NCBI RefSeq assembly: GCF_907164915.1 | Contig: NC_061866.1 | Location: forward strand, 42,224,320-42,288,319 | Length of the DNA stretch: 64,000 bases | Direction of reading: 5' to 3' | From: Impatiens glandulifera | Lineage: Eukaryota; Streptophyta; Magnoliopsida; Ericales; Balsaminaceae | Shown: piece by piece, positions 11,070 through 24,323 of the stretch | How the letters are laid out: every line of letters starts with the position of its first letter | Position numbering within the stretch: the first letter of the stretch is position 1 | Translations under genes and position numbers: made by a program | Notes under the pieces: generated by a model | Told to the model about the DNA's origin: nothing | Database searches by the model: none | Seen by the model: the letters and a program-made list of their open reading frames with translations, nothing else

Positions 11070-11270
11070 CTGTGTTTGATGGTTATTTTTTATAATACAT
11101 TTATTGAAATTAATTTGTACATTAGACCATTTAAAATTACACATTGAATTGAATGTATAAGGTTATTCTCTATTATGATATTAATGTATTTTAATTCATT
11201 GTAATTACCTTTACACATTGAATTGTATAATTATAATAATTTTCAAAATGACATTTTAATGGAATTAAAT
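11070..11270. other. AT-rich spacer
   Basis: No gene or motif seen. The LINE remnant ends to the left and the CTAGCATG... repeat end begins at 11272. Confidence 0.4.
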
Positions 11271-11271
11271 A

Positions 11272-11362
11272 AAACTAGCATGTAACTCGTGCATTTGTAC
11301 GAGTAATGATAAAAAAACCGAGAAAAAATTACGATTAAAATGTGATAGCATTTTTAATTTAC

Positions 11363-11406
<44 letters not shown>

Positions 11407-11800
11407 AAATTAACCACAGCTCTCGACCCGACAATCCGAACACTTTAAAAATTAAGTATCATTATATATATATATATATATTAGTTAGTTAAAAGTTGAA
11501 CTTAAATTGTTAAAATGTCTTGCGTTCATCAAATTTGGTGTTGAATCTAAAATATAAAGTTTGATTAGTCTAGTTGATTAAAGGGTTGTACTTGTTTTGT
11601 TATGTTCCAAGTTCGAAACATACATATAATATTTTTAATTTATTTTTAACCGTTTTAAATTATAGGCGGGTCAACCCACAATCCGAACAAGTATCCATTT
11701 ACTCTCACATATATATATATATCCAAATTAACCACATCTTTCGACCCGACAATCCGGACACTTTAAAAATTAAGCATCATTTTATATATATTTAATATAT
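11272..11800 (+). repeat. tRNA-like (SINE-like) dispersed repeat, copy in plus orientation
   Basis: It begins AACTAGCATGTAACTCGTGC with CATTTGTACGAGTAA following. After a (TA)n tract come CCACAGCTCTCGACCCGAC, a pol III box A-like TAGTCTAGTTGATTAAAGG (11565-11583), a box B-like CAAGTTCGAAACAT (11608-11621) and GCGGGTCAACCCACAATCCG. The last part (CCAAATTAACCAC and CGACCCGACAATCCGG) repeats at 11720-11760. The A/B spacing resembles a tRNA-derived promoter. No coding sequence. Confidence 0.6.
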
Positions 11801-13591
11801 TTCTAATCATTTATAAAAACAAGATTTTAGAGTTATTTTATGACAATAACTCTATAAATATGACTTTGTTATCTTTAAATGTCCCTGAATTTATTTTTTC
11901 TATTAAGAAATTACATCATTAAATGTTTGGGAAGACAAAAAAAAGTTTTAGAAGAATCTTTAAAACTTGGACATCGTGTTGAAGACAATAGTTATAAGAG
12001 AAACGTTAAGGTTTCTCGACGATTAAATTGAAGTACAAACACTGACAGAAGGTATATTCTATCATACTTCCGATAGTCAATTTAATATTGATAAAGATTG
12101 TTTAAAAAATTATTCAACGGATTCTAATTTTAAAAATGTTTTCTCATTTGAAAAAGCAATTTTATTCCATATGTTCTGATTAGAATCTAACATTAAAATT
12201 TTTTTTAGCTCATTTGGGTGATTTTGTACAGCAAACTCAGGGTGCCTAGACACTTTAATAATGAAAAATAATTAAATAAAACAAATTTACAATAACAGCC
12301 TCATGATTCAACCAAAAAGTAACAACCTGATCACCTGCGACAAAATATGTATGATTGCATCATTTATTAACAAAATATGTACCTTGAGCTTCTAGTAACT
12401 TTTTATAATTTTTTTATTTTATTTTATTTGGTTTGAGTAATAAAAAGTTTAATAATTATTCTATCATTTAAACCGATGAGATAGAAAGATAAGAGAAAAT
12501 ATTAAATAAAATATATTTTAGTGTATAAAATGAATTATGAAATAAATGAGGTGAAAAGAGAAGGAAAAAAATAGATTTTAGGTGAAATTAAAAAAAAATT
12601 CATATATGCTTCAATGTTGTTTTAACAAAATAAAATAAAATTTATTTTATTATTATAATTTAACAATTAAATCACTTAATTTATTAATTAAAATATTATT
12701 ATTTTATTTATTAAATTTTAATTTTAAATATATAATCACATTTTGATAATTTATCTTACAAAATCTTAAAAAATTTATTTTGTTTTTATCAAATAAGAAA
12801 GTTCAAACAAGCTCTTTGAGATACAATAATGTTGCTTTACATTTTTTTTTTTATCTTTTCCAATTTTTATCTTTACATTTACAATAACCTAATTAATACA
12901 TCAAATTTTCTTTCCAACATATATTGTGAGACAAAATTTTAGAAGCTTCAACTTTGTAGCCTTCCCATTGGTAAATTTCCAGATAAATTAGCTTATTAAC
13001 AGAAGTATGGTTATTATTGTAACTAGATTGAAAGTCATTTTTGCAAGATCTTTATTTTGTTTGTTCGATATTATTTTCAATGCTGAGTGTTCGAGTTTTG
13101 ATTGATAATTTTATCATTTTGTGCTTCATTTTGTATGTTATGTCATTTCTAACTTACAACAATTTTTATAATAATTTGTGTTTAGTGTGGACAGTTTTTA
13201 TGCCATTAATACGGGTAGATTTTTAATGAGTTAATTTTTTTATAAAAATATTTAAAAGGTATTAATATATAATAATAAAATATATGTTTTTAAATAAATG
13301 TATTTTAATATTTAATTAATTAAGTAGAGTGAGTATGCTAGAGACAAGAAATGATGTATATAATTATGGCTATTATTTTATAAAAAAAATCAATCAACAA
13401 ATTATCATATTTGTTCATGCATGCTCAATCCATTTATTAATTGACACAGGTCAATTCTTAAAAAAAAAAAAAACACTCACAAATTAACCACAAACTTAAT
13501 TATGGCTGATAATTTAAATAATAAAATAATATATTAAATTATTATATTTTTTTTTATGAGAAATAACATAATAATTTTAAACTATTATTAA

Positions 13592-13683
<92 letters not shown>

Positions 13684-14004
13684 CATTGATATTATATTTA
13701 CAAAATGAATTTAATATATCGTTTAGAATTTTAAAAAAAATTATGTATTAAATTATTGTTTATTATATATATATATATATATTAAATTATGATTAATTAA
13801 GTATTATTCATGTACAAATCATATATAACATTTTTATGTCAATAATTTAACTAATAATAATTTTATTTTTTTTTTAAATTATTGTGTTGTTTCCTCATAA
13901 ATATATATAATATTATAACATTCATATATATCATTAATAAAAATAGGATTCAAGAAACCTCTAGCTACCATCATCAAGCTCCAATGTTTCTCACATTTAT
14001 TGTG

Positions 14005-14045
<41 letters not shown>

Positions 14046-14870
14046 CATTCATATATCATTAATAAATATGATTCAACAACCCTCTACTACAATTATGAAG
14101 CTCTAGATGTTTCTTGCATTTATTTATTTTTTTATAAGAAATTCAATCAACAAACTTTAGATCCAATAAAAAGCTCTAGATGTTTCTCGCATTTTTAGTG
14201 GATCCATTTATATTGTCGGCACAATATAATAAAGTTTGTAAGAATAATTAACATGAGAGATTAAATGATTTCATGCATAGTAAGACATTGAATTTATATA
14301 TTTCATACAAGATCAATAAAAATAATTAAATAATATTTAACAAATTTTAGTAAGTGAAATTTAATAATAACTGAAAAATAAAATATTTAAATAATGCAAT
14401 AAAATTTTCAACTAAAAGTATTAGAATCTAATATTCAAACTCTTTGAAAAGGTGTAGTTAAAAATGTTATTAAAATTGTTTTATTATTTAATATTGCAAC
14501 ATTTTTTAAGAATTTATTTATTACAATTTCTAAAGAGTGCAAAGAAAGTTATATATATGATCATTAAATTTTGATATTTTTTAAAAAACTTGAAATGTTG
14601 TAATGTTTTTACTAACTTTGCTTGCAAAATAGAATATAAATGTCTAAAATATATTGATACTGATTATTAATTTTATTTTATCACTTTTATTACAACAATA
14701 ATTACTAAAAGAAGTTATCAACTAAAAATTACAGTGTTTTTAAAATATTATAATTAAGCTTATGAGGTTTTGTAACCTAGTGCATGCAACTAATACATTA
14801 TTACAAAATTTGTAATTTTGCAATTATTAAAAATAAAATAAAAAATGTTAAATAAATTATAAACACAATT
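11800..14870. other. Long AT-rich, gene-free stretch with (TA)n tracts
   Basis: Low-complexity DNA with TA tracts at about 13598-13681 (about 84 bp) and 14017-14041. The open frames here are short and lack any family resemblance. I see no gene. Confidence 0.6.
13598..13681. repeat. (TA)n microsatellite, about 84 bp
   Basis: Uninterrupted TA dinucleotides. Confidence 0.95.
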
Positions 14871-14982
14871 ACATTGAAGTTATTAATTCTGAACTCTAAA
14901 AATCAAACCACTAAGAACAAATTTGTAATACCTTTTATAACAAAATATTTGAGGAAAAATTCACAACTTAGTTGTCAATTTG

Positions 14983-15617
<635 letters not shown>

Positions 15618-15889
15618 AATAATATTGCATCAGAGTTTACCAAACACATTGAAGCTCTTAATTTTAAAGTCTAGAAATTAAAATTACTTGAACAAATTTA
15701 TTTTGCCTTTTGTAGCCAAATATTTCAGCTCTATATTCAATAAAATAAGAATAATTAATTTGCATGTAACATCATTTGTTGAACGCAAAACTACAATTTA
15801 TTTAGCAAAGTATAGATATATTATAGTTGTGAAAAACTCTGATGCAAATGAGCAATGGCGAATCAAATATCTGTTATATGTGGAGTGAT

Positions 15890-16235
15890 TCAGGGTTCCC
15901 TTTATTTGAACTATGTTTCTATTTCTTGTTTGTTGAAATTTATAGAATCAAAAGTTCTAAGAGAATCTTCTAATATTATCAAATGAATTGATCCAATTCA
16001 TTCGTGGAGTAATGAAGAAGAACTCGAAGTCACAGAATTTGAAGAGAGAGGAGGATGGGCCCTAAGGTTAGATGGTTTAGCTTATAACTCTACTAAATCC
16101 AAGGAAGTAGGAGTCTGAAAAATCCCAATTAGTCCGACTAACGAAACCACTAATCTGTGCTACAAACTTGCTTTCAAATGTATCAACAACGAAGCAGAAT
16201 ACGAAACCCCTCGTGGAATAGATAAGTAATCGAAC
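15890..16235 (+). pseudogene. Ty3/gypsy RNase H fragment
   Basis: One plus-strand frame at about 16000-16230 reads EELEVTEFEERGG, WALRLDGLAYNS, then after a stop ISPTNETTNLCYKLAFKC and INNEAEYE. The WxLxxDG opening with catalytic Asp and the (T/I)NNEAEYE motif with catalytic Glu are typical of the RNase H region of plant Ty3/gypsy polyproteins. An in-frame TGA and the lack of flanking pol domains show it is a relic. Confidence 0.65.
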
Positions 16236-16239
16236 AAAA

Positions 16240-18040
16240 TTATGAGTTTTTTCAATATTAGAATGCTTGTTTCGAAAAATGACGCAAAAATGATTAATTA
16301 TTTTATTCTATCAACCTATTTACAGGAAAAAACTTAAGCAGTTCAATATTGAATGCATTAAATATGTAATTTCAACTTTCTTTTATTAATAAGTTGTGAA
16401 AAAGGATGCTAAGGTTGGCCATATATATATTTATTGCAAATAAGGTTACAATATATTTTTAAGATAAACATTCAAGAAAGTTAAAAAATAAATAGGTTTA
16501 ATGTCATTGTTTTTAGCTTATTTGTTACATCATTTGTATGATTTCAAATGCTTCATATTTCAGAAAAAGTATAACATAAAACATGAAATATATATATAAT
16601 GATATGGAGCAAGAATATAAGTATAAATTGAATAGAGTCAAAATCAATATTTTCAAAAAGCAATGTGTATGGTAAAGCAAACCAGTTTTAAATTGGCCCA
16701 ATTTAAAGTGGGTGGAAAAGTTATCTAATTTTAGTTCCACATTTGGGCTACCTTTCATAGAAACAAAAAAAGTGGGTGAAATTTTACACTCTACTCAATC
16801 CAAGTTTAAAGAAAAAACTTTTCTAATAAGAGATCTTTATGTTGTGTTTTCTAGATTTTTCTTAATCCACAAATAATTTAAACCCACCCAAACCAAATCA
16901 TGGATATGTCTCTAAACCACCACAATAATAACAAATCATGGATATTTTTTTTCAAGAAAAAGAATATCTATTTATTAAATTTCAAAGATGAAAAAAAATA
17001 ACCAAGAATTTTGAGATTTATTCAATGAAGAATTTGAAACTTACCTCAAAACTCAATTATATTGCCCTTTTTCAATTCTTGCAAAGATTCGTGCTGTTGT
17101 CTATGATTTTGAGTTTCTCCTAGCTTCTAGATTCACCTAGTCTTTCATGTGTCCCCTTGCAGAAAAAGATTGGTCCTCATCTCGTTCCCAATAAAACGTT
17201 TCCAATATCAAACTCCCGCGGGACTGTAATCACGATCGGTATCTTCACCGACGAAAACAAAGAGTATGGCGGTCAAGGTAGAATAGTGGTTGAGTACGTT
17301 TAGGTATGAAGAGAAATGGTGCGCATATGAATTAATTATTCTTTTTAATCACGCTTGAAAAAAATATATTTTCTTTTCGCGTGTAAAATCATAAAAAAAA
17401 ACTTTTACTTTTATTTGTTAAACTTAAGTGGTTAAAAGAAATAACTAACACATTAAAATACCCTTTATTTCATAAATTATAAATATAAAAAAAGATTATA
17501 ATAACTTAATTATCATTTCAATTAAAAATCAATAATAACACAAAATCAAACTAATAAGAGACTTCTTTCTGGTAACATCACTAACTCTCTTTGTTTAACA
17601 TCCATTTGGCAGTTATGCACAATGTCTACCTACTTGCCATTCTTCATATAATACACTTTTTTTGAATGAATAAAAATGGATATAATTAAGACAAATTGGG
17701 CCATTTAAATCTTAATGTAAAAAAAAGATAGAGTGAATAATCTAAGATTTTACAATCATGTTTTAATCCCTTCATTTTCACCTTACCCATCTTTCTTTCT
17801 TAGTTAAAAACATATACCAAATAAACAACAAAAGAAAGAGCCTCTTCTTCATAAACAAATGTTCCTTAAATTCAAAATTTGCCTTCATTTAAATAAAACC
17901 GGTACATTCAGAGCTCTACTAAGGAGACAAGAAAGAAAGAAAGTGCAAGCATACAAAAAGAAATTTAGAAAAACCAGATTTGGTGACATTTCGAACACAA
18001 AAAAAAAACAAAAAAGATGAAAAAACTGCCCATACTTGGC
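16240..18040. other. Intergenic stretch, no gene seen; contains the 3' flank of the HR_lesion gene
   Basis: AT-rich, with a somewhat less AT-rich patch at 17040-17300 that has no coding signal. The last 200-300 bases are probably the 3' UTR and terminator region of the minus-strand gene that ends at 18048. Confidence 0.5.
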
Positions 18041-18047
18041 CTTCTTT

Positions 18048-20285
18048 TTAGACTGTTTTGGATTTTGGAGCCTTCTTCTTTATCAATCTTCTTGGGATTG
18101 AATTCTTCATGCCAATGAAAAAGAGAGTAGCCCCAAACAATGCCAGATTCTGCGCAAATTATGATATTGAGAAATAATATTTACTAAGAAAATTAACAAG
18201 AAACGAACATGGTTGGGGCTTTACCTGAGTGAACTTGACAAAAAGTTGAGAATATTCTCCCTTATCTGCTTCATAATTGTAGAAATCGTAGATTATGGGA
18301 GTAGCTATTAGCTGATGAAGAAGCTGAAAAACAAGAGAACATATAATTGAATTGACCGATGATCCATTACAAAAACAAAAGAAAAAAATGAGGTTGTTGA
18401 GAGACTTAGGTTACTACAATACCAGCAAATAAGCTCCAATTGAACTCCCAAAGATGAAAAGGAGGCTACCCAATCCTTTCAAAGCTATTGAAGCTGCAAC
18501 TATGTACTTGATCTGTAAACCAGTTCAATTACTAATTTCATTCTCTAACAAATTAAATAGCAATATTATAAGACCAAATCATGCTTGTTCTATTTTCTTA
18601 CTTCCAACTCGGGCACAACTATCCCACTATGAGTAGTGACATGGTTAGAGAATACATTGAACTTGGGTTTCAAGGCTTTCGCTGCAGGCCCACCATTAAC
18701 ACCGAATTCATTGAACCTGAAAAAGAAGGGTATGAAGATAAAGTTCTGTCGGGTTTGCTCGTTTTAAGTGAATTGAACTTAAGACATGATGATATCAACA
18801 ACAACACAATTGATGATTTTGTTTTATGGAGGAAATTGAATAGAAAAACCAACAAACACAACTATCAATTCAACCATGGCTTGATGGTTGAATTGTTCAA
18901 TAAACAAAGTTGAGATCATGTGTGTAAGACTTGGTGGTATAGACTCAATATCTATTTAATACAAAATTTAACATTTCAAATTAAAAACCCAACAAACAGA
19001 AGAAGAAGAAGAAAAATATTAACAATAATCCTTGTGTCAATGAAATTATTCCAACTTTTACAAATTTGGCACAAGTTGCATAAGCATTATAAAAAACAAC
19101 CTTACCAAAAAATCCAAACTTTCTTTTTAAGTTAAGGTTTGTATTAAATAATGCAAAGGGTGTCTAAACCAAGTTCAAATCTTAAACAAGACTACTGCAA
19201 ATTGTCAATCATTCTTCACATAATTGAAGTAATAAATACTACCAACAACTACTGCAACATTTTCAAGAGTAAATTGAACTTCTACTCTAGTATGATCACT
19301 ATAAGTCACTCAAAATTTATTTCTTTATATGTTAAAACACAATTGTAAGAAGTAGAAACAAGAGATCACTTCCATTCAATAAGTTTTTATTCTTCTATAT
19401 TTTACCTCATTTTGCCTCCCTCCAAACTTACTAACTTATACAATTAGTAACTAACAACGTACCATAGTCATACTATAAATGAAATTAGATATAATATGAA
19501 ATACCATAGCAAAAGGAGCACATTTTCTCTATGTAAAAAGAAGCAAATGAAATGTAGAACAGTCTATAATAAGGTTTGAATATTAGCCAACTATAAGAAA
19601 TAGCAATCCATCTATTTACCAAACCATTGCTTCTCTTATTACCAAATTCTAAGTTCTATTTACATAGTGCAGAATCATATTTAAAGCTAACAAAATCAAA
19701 TAGATGAAGACAGTGCAATTCGTTAATAGATCCCACAAATTCATGTTTTCTCCAAAATTTTGCAGGAATTTAGATCACAAGGTAGACAGACATTTTCTAC
19801 AGATCAGTCTTCTTTTCTGAATCAAGTTCTAAGCTGAACCTAATAAGTTGAACTGAATCAGCAATAAGCAACCCATTGTTGTGTTTTTGAGGAAAACTAT
19901 AAGGAAGAATCCTACTTTCAAAGAAAAGTTTCACAACTGCATCGCCAATCCAACATGGGTTAAACAACCCATATGAGTCACCAATTGCATCTCCAATCCA
20001 ACATGGATTGATTCAGAAAACTGAACCCACATAACAATTATCTTCCTCATTTGCTTGTTCAATACTATTGAAGATACAAATGATTAATTTAATTAACACC
20101 CAGACAAATTCAGGTTGAAAAAAAAAAAGAAGAAGAAGGAACCAGGTGATCAAATAGAAGCAAAACAAAAATCAGATCTGATTAATCGAGCTGAAAACAA
20201 GAAATCTGAGAGCTTACTCTTGCCATGCTGAGAGGATGAACACAGAGACGAAGAAAATTCTTCCAAGGAAAGACACAAACGCCAT
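18048..20285 (-). CDS. HR-like lesion-inducing protein (HR_lesion family), copy 1
   Basis: A small integral membrane protein of the HR_lesion family. Tobacco relatives gave hypersensitive-like lesions when over-expressed; the normal biochemical role is unknown. Five exons on the minus strand: 20285-20218 (68 nt), 18716-18602 (115), 18512-18423 (90), 18323-18225 (99), 18149-18048 (102 with stop TAA), all with GT-AG junctions. The protein has 157 residues, the usual family length. It opens MAFVSFLGRIFFVSVF (hydrophobic segment 1) and SAWQEFNEFG, GGPAAKALKPKF, ALKGLGSLLFIFG, YDFYNY and LFGATLFFIGM follow. It ends with a lysine-rich tail (RRLIKKKAPKSK), probably cytosolic. About four hydrophobic segments are visible. 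Intron 1 is 1.5 kb. No defects, so it is likely functional. Confidence 0.95.
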
Positions 20286-20355
20286 TGATGCACAGAGTCT
20301 TTATCTCGCCGAATCTGGTAGCTTTCTTAGTCTAAAATTAAAGACGGGAGATGGG

Positions 20356-20362
20356 TTATATA
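20356..20362 (-). promoter_or_regulatory. TATA box candidate of HR_lesion copy 1
   Basis: TATATAA on the minus strand (in CTATATAACCC), 71 bp upstream of the start codon, which fits a short 5' UTR of about 40 bases. Confidence 0.5.
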
Positions 20363-20529
20363 GAAAACAGAGGCAAATGGGTGCTTGGTTAAATTTGCAC
20401 ACAGATCTATCTTCTTCTTCTTGTGTAGTATCGCTGAATCATAAAGCAAAACAGGAAGTCAGTCAGTCAGCATCCTCTGCACTCGCGAATAAGATGAAAA
20501 TGGAGTACTCGCCGTTGTGAACGGGAAAC

Positions 20530-21820
20530 ACGTCAAGCCAGCCAATCACGTTGCGTTGCGTCGTCTTTGGACAAAAGTTTCCATTAAAAAAGCTCTCTTT
20601 TTCTAGGTTAATTAACTTTTCATTTCAATCTTCATTAACATAAATGCAAGACAAAAACCTTAAAACCCCAAATGGATTTTTTTAATTAGTCAATCATATT
20701 AAGTTAAAACAAAAAATTGTTTTTAAGAAAATGTTACTCTCAATTTTCTAGCTATACTGATATTATTTTTTTTAATAATAAATTTTATATTTTTTATTAA
20801 TACGTTTTAAGTTAGAGTAAAAGTCACGATAATATCCTATATTAAAAAAAACCACTCAATTTTTACATCTTAACCAAAGAGACGATATAAAACTTATTTT
20901 TTTCGCTTAGAGTACCACAATTTTTTAGAGCGTTATTAGAGTCTTGAGAAACTTTTATAATTATCAATTTGAATGTAACTTCTTCTACTTAATGTTTGTT
21001 GTTGTAGATTATATATTGTGTTATATTTTGTTATTTGAAGCTGATTTTAATTATTAATTCAAATATGATTTCTCATAAAACAAAATTAATTAATGAATAC
21101 CATTACTCTAATTATTTTCTTGAAACCAATTTTAATTTTAAATTTTCCTAATGTTTTGCACTTTGATCTTAGAATTTTTATGATTTTTTTAAAATCTTGT
21201 TAAATAAAAATGTGGGTTATTTAAATTTTTATATAAATTATTAAAATACTTTTATATTTAAAATTCAATATTTAATAATAAATTAAGTAATTTAATAATT
21301 AGAATAATAATAACATAAATATTTTAAAAAAATATAATAATGATGATACATTGTCTGTATGTGAAAATAATTGATACGTGTCTTATATTCGTGTGTGTGT
21401 GTCGTTGACAGCCAAATATTTGATTGATTTGTTGTTCTCATTCAAAACCCATTTCATTTTTTATTTTTCATATTTACCGGTGTTAATGTAAATGATTTGG
21501 TATTATAATTTACATGAATAATTGCAACCAAACATGATAAGAAAACATGAATGAGTCATTAGAATGAACAAGTATAAATTCTTTTATGATTAAAAAAAAT
21601 TAGAGTATAAAGGTGATATTACCCCCTTCTTTTTATATTTTTTAAATTTAATTTATTATTTATTTATTTAATTCTTAAAAACAATGACAAAACTTATATT
21701 TATCTAAACGTTTTATCCATAATTTTTTTTATATTTTTTTAAGCCTAACCCTAAATTGTTTTTTAAGTCACAAAACTCAAATTTTTGAATTCGTCCTTAG
21801 ACTTATACCTATCTTTCAGT
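20530..21820. other. Promoter flank and AT-rich intergenic DNA
   Basis: The first few hundred bases are upstream of HR_lesion copy 1. The rest is low-complexity A/T sequence with no gene or element recognised. Confidence 0.5.
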
Positions 21821-21822
21821 TG

Positions 21823-22007
21823 ACATAATAGATTAAATCCAGAACTAAAAAAGAAATAAGTTCAGGAATAGAAATAAAAAATAAATAAATAAATAAAATA
21901 AACGAAAAGGAGAAGAAAAGAAAAAAATAGTTTTTGATATGGTTATTTTGGTGTACACGTGTTTGTTTCTGGCCATTCGATATTTATTTTAGTCAGCTTC
22001 CTTAACA
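21823..22007 (-). mobile_element. Partial 3' LTR of a composite LTR retroelement
   Basis: Matches 25850-26036 over about 180 bp (for example TTATTTTGGTG, CACGTGTTTG and CTTCCTTAACA). On the minus strand it starts TGTTAAGGAAGC, directly after a purine-rich GAAGAGGGAGA tract (22010-22022), as expected for a polypurine tract followed by a 3' LTR. The rest of the LTR is missing or diverged past 21823. Confidence 0.6.
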
Positions 22008-22925
22008 ATGTCTCCCTCTTCAAATATTCAACGACCACGACAAATTCAGACAAATCTCTTATGAATTTGACCACATTCCACCAGCGACTCTAGATGTTGG
22101 AAGCCTAGAGTCTCTACATCTTTCCAATGTTTGAAAGTATTCCAATGTTTGAAGGTCTTAAATACCTCGCTCTTATGTCTCAGAAGATACAACCAGGTCA
22201 TCCTTGAGTAATCATCTATGAATGTTACAAAATAGCTATAACCTCCTATACCTTTAACTTGAGTAGGACTTCAACAATCAGAGTGGATATAATCTAGTGT
22301 GCCCTTAGTTTTGTGAACTCCCTTACTTAACTTACTGCGATGATTTTTCCCGAAAATGCAGTGTTCACACAACTCAAGGTTGGTAACCTTGTGGCAAGAT
22401 AGAAGATCCTGTTTGGACAAAATTTGCACCCCCCTCTCCCCCATATGTCCAAGTTGCATATGCCACAACTTGGTTACATCAGGGTGTCGATTCACAGATT
22501 TGGATGCGACCGCAACAAACCTGTCAGCGTCTTACCTTGTAGTATATACAAGGTATTCTGTTTGATACCTTTTAGTATTACTTTTGAACCTTTACTGATG
22601 CACAATGTTCCTTCTTCATCACTAAACTTGAAACATTTAACATCTAAAATGCCTAAAGATATTAAGTTCTTCTTCAGTTGAAGAACATGCCGAACGCTAG
22701 TTAGAGACCGTATCTTATCATCATCAGACAGAATCTTGATAGTCCCAATACCCACAGTTCTATATATGGCATCATTTCCCATGACAACGTTTCCACCATC
22801 ATAATCTTCATAGGTATCGAACCATTCTTTGTTCGGACTCATATGATATGAACACCCTAAATCCAACACCCACGTATCAATAGGGTGTAGAGAAGCGTTA
22901 GCTACAAGCGCAATGTCCTCCTCCA
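22008..22925 (-). pseudogene. Ty1/Copia pol fragment: protease, GAG-pre-integrase, start of integrase
   Basis: Minus strand. The protease region has WVLDLGCSYHMSP (the usual D-S-G triad centre reads D-L-G), followed by VRHVLQLKKNLISLGIL. The GAG-pre-integrase region has LWHMQLGHMGERGVQILSK and CEHCIFGKNHR, the HHCC zinc motif. The integrase start is YIHSDC, a stop in place of the usual Trp/Leu codon, then FVTFIDDYSRMTWLYLL. After FKTFKHWN, a small TFKHW duplication, the sequence runs out into the polypurine tract, so most of the integrase and all of the reverse transcriptase and RNase H are deleted. Together with 24324-25211 it is one element split by a hAT insertion. Confidence 0.85.
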
Positions 22926-24323
22926 CAGGGGCGGAGCTAGGATGAAAAATTACCTGGGACTGACTCCAACTTGCATCTCAGATGTAATTTTTTATGCTCC
23001 GTTTTTTTTTCAATAAAATTTCCACGATTATTAGAAGATGGAGACTCGTCATTCCCTCTCAATGCACATGCTTGCAAAGTGAGTCACCGAGTGTTTTCAA
23101 TAGTTGTTGTAAGCCGTAATCTGTTATTTTGTTTTTCATCTAAAGACTATGCGTTCAGTACTTTGTCAATGTGACAAGGAGATTCATTAGATTATCAAGA
23201 TATTCATCTGCCCTATTATGTGGTGAAATATTACATCCTATATGCATAACAAAAGAGCATATATCCTCATCATTAACTCGCGTTCAATATTTGAATCCAT
23301 CTATTGTAAATGTAGGTTTTTGGGGTTGCTTATGTTCAAACAAGAAACATGGGAAACAAAAAGCATCATCTTTCAAAGGAGAGTATTCTAACTAAGTAAA
23401 TTTCTTAAACCAATGATTTTGGAATCGTCGATTTTGATTTTCAAATTTGGTTGGCGGGTACTCATCCTTAATAGGTTGATATGACCTCATCTTGATATAA
23501 GCTCGTCTAATTTCATCCCTTTGATTAAAAGGATATTTCGATATCGGAATACGTAATGATGGATCAAGTTTAAGAGAACTTACATCAACATCAATTCTAG
23601 ATTTTGGAATCGTCGATTTTGATTTTCAAATTTGGTTGGCGGGTACTCATCCTTAATAGGTTGATATGACCTCATCTTGATATAAGCTCGTCTAATTTCA
23701 TCCCTTTGATTAAAAGGATATTTCGATATCGGAATACGTAATGATGGATCAAGTTTAAGAGAACTTACATCAACATCAATTCTAGGAGATTTGTTAGGTT
23801 CTTGAATAGGGATATCAAATTCTTTATTTAAATACTGAATCAAACCAATGTAACTATTTTAACTTGTTTATAAATATTAATTTATATTTTCTTATAAATT
23901 TTTGAAATAGTTTAAAATTAAGAAATATAAAATACTATTATTATTTTAATTTTTATATTTTACCCTTATAAATAATTTGTATTATTAATTATATTGAAAT
24001 AAATAAAAAATAATATATAATTATTATATAAATATAATTTTAAAATAAATAATATTATTATATGATTTACATTATTTTATATATAATTTTTTATACTTTA
24101 TTTATATAAATAAATCTTATTTATATACTATTATTATAAAATAATATATTAATAATAATTATAGATGATGCGTTTTATCACCTGACCTCATCCTCACAAT
24201 TTAGTTAAATAACCAACTGGGCTAAGGGTCATATGTCAAATAAAAATATAAAATTTTTTATTTTAAGATTTTAATTTAGGTGGGGCTGGAGCCCACCCTA
24301 GCCCATGCATGGCTTCGCCCCTG
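22926..24323 (-). mobile_element. hAT element (TTF-type/ZMYM1-like transposase remnant) inserted in the Copia element
   Basis: The ends are CAGGGGCGGAGCTAGG and the inverse of CAGGGGCGAAGCCATG. The flanks CTCCTCCA (22918-22925) and CTCCTCCG (24324-24331) match at 7 of 8 bases, the duplication size of hAT elements. The minus strand encodes SPRIDVDVSSLKLDPSLR, ISKYPFNQRDEIRRAYI, then W(L)EYSPLKDDAFCFPCFLF and ALRGNDESPSSNNRGNF, which match the N-terminal TTF-type zinc-finger part of plant ZMYM1-like hAT transposases. The catalytic and dimerisation regions are absent, so it is a deletion derivative. Confidence 0.85.
23416..23785. repeat. Perfect 185-bp tandem duplication inside the hAT element
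   Basis: The block beginning ATTTTGGAATCGTCG at 23416 repeats at 23601. I found no difference between the two copies by eye (23416-23600 and 23601-23785). It lies in the transposase zinc-finger coding region. Confidence 0.9.

Noticed and set aside
11555..11625. A true tRNA gene
   Set aside because: Only box A- and box B-like words are present; the arms do not fold into a cloverleaf and there is no anticodon stem.
18581..18913. 110-codon plus-strand open frame
   Set aside because: It is antisense to exon 2 of HR_lesion copy 1, whose splice sites and family match are clear.
20236..20520. 94-codon plus-strand open frame
   Set aside because: It overlaps exon 1 and the promoter of the minus-strand HR_lesion gene and has no recognisable domain.
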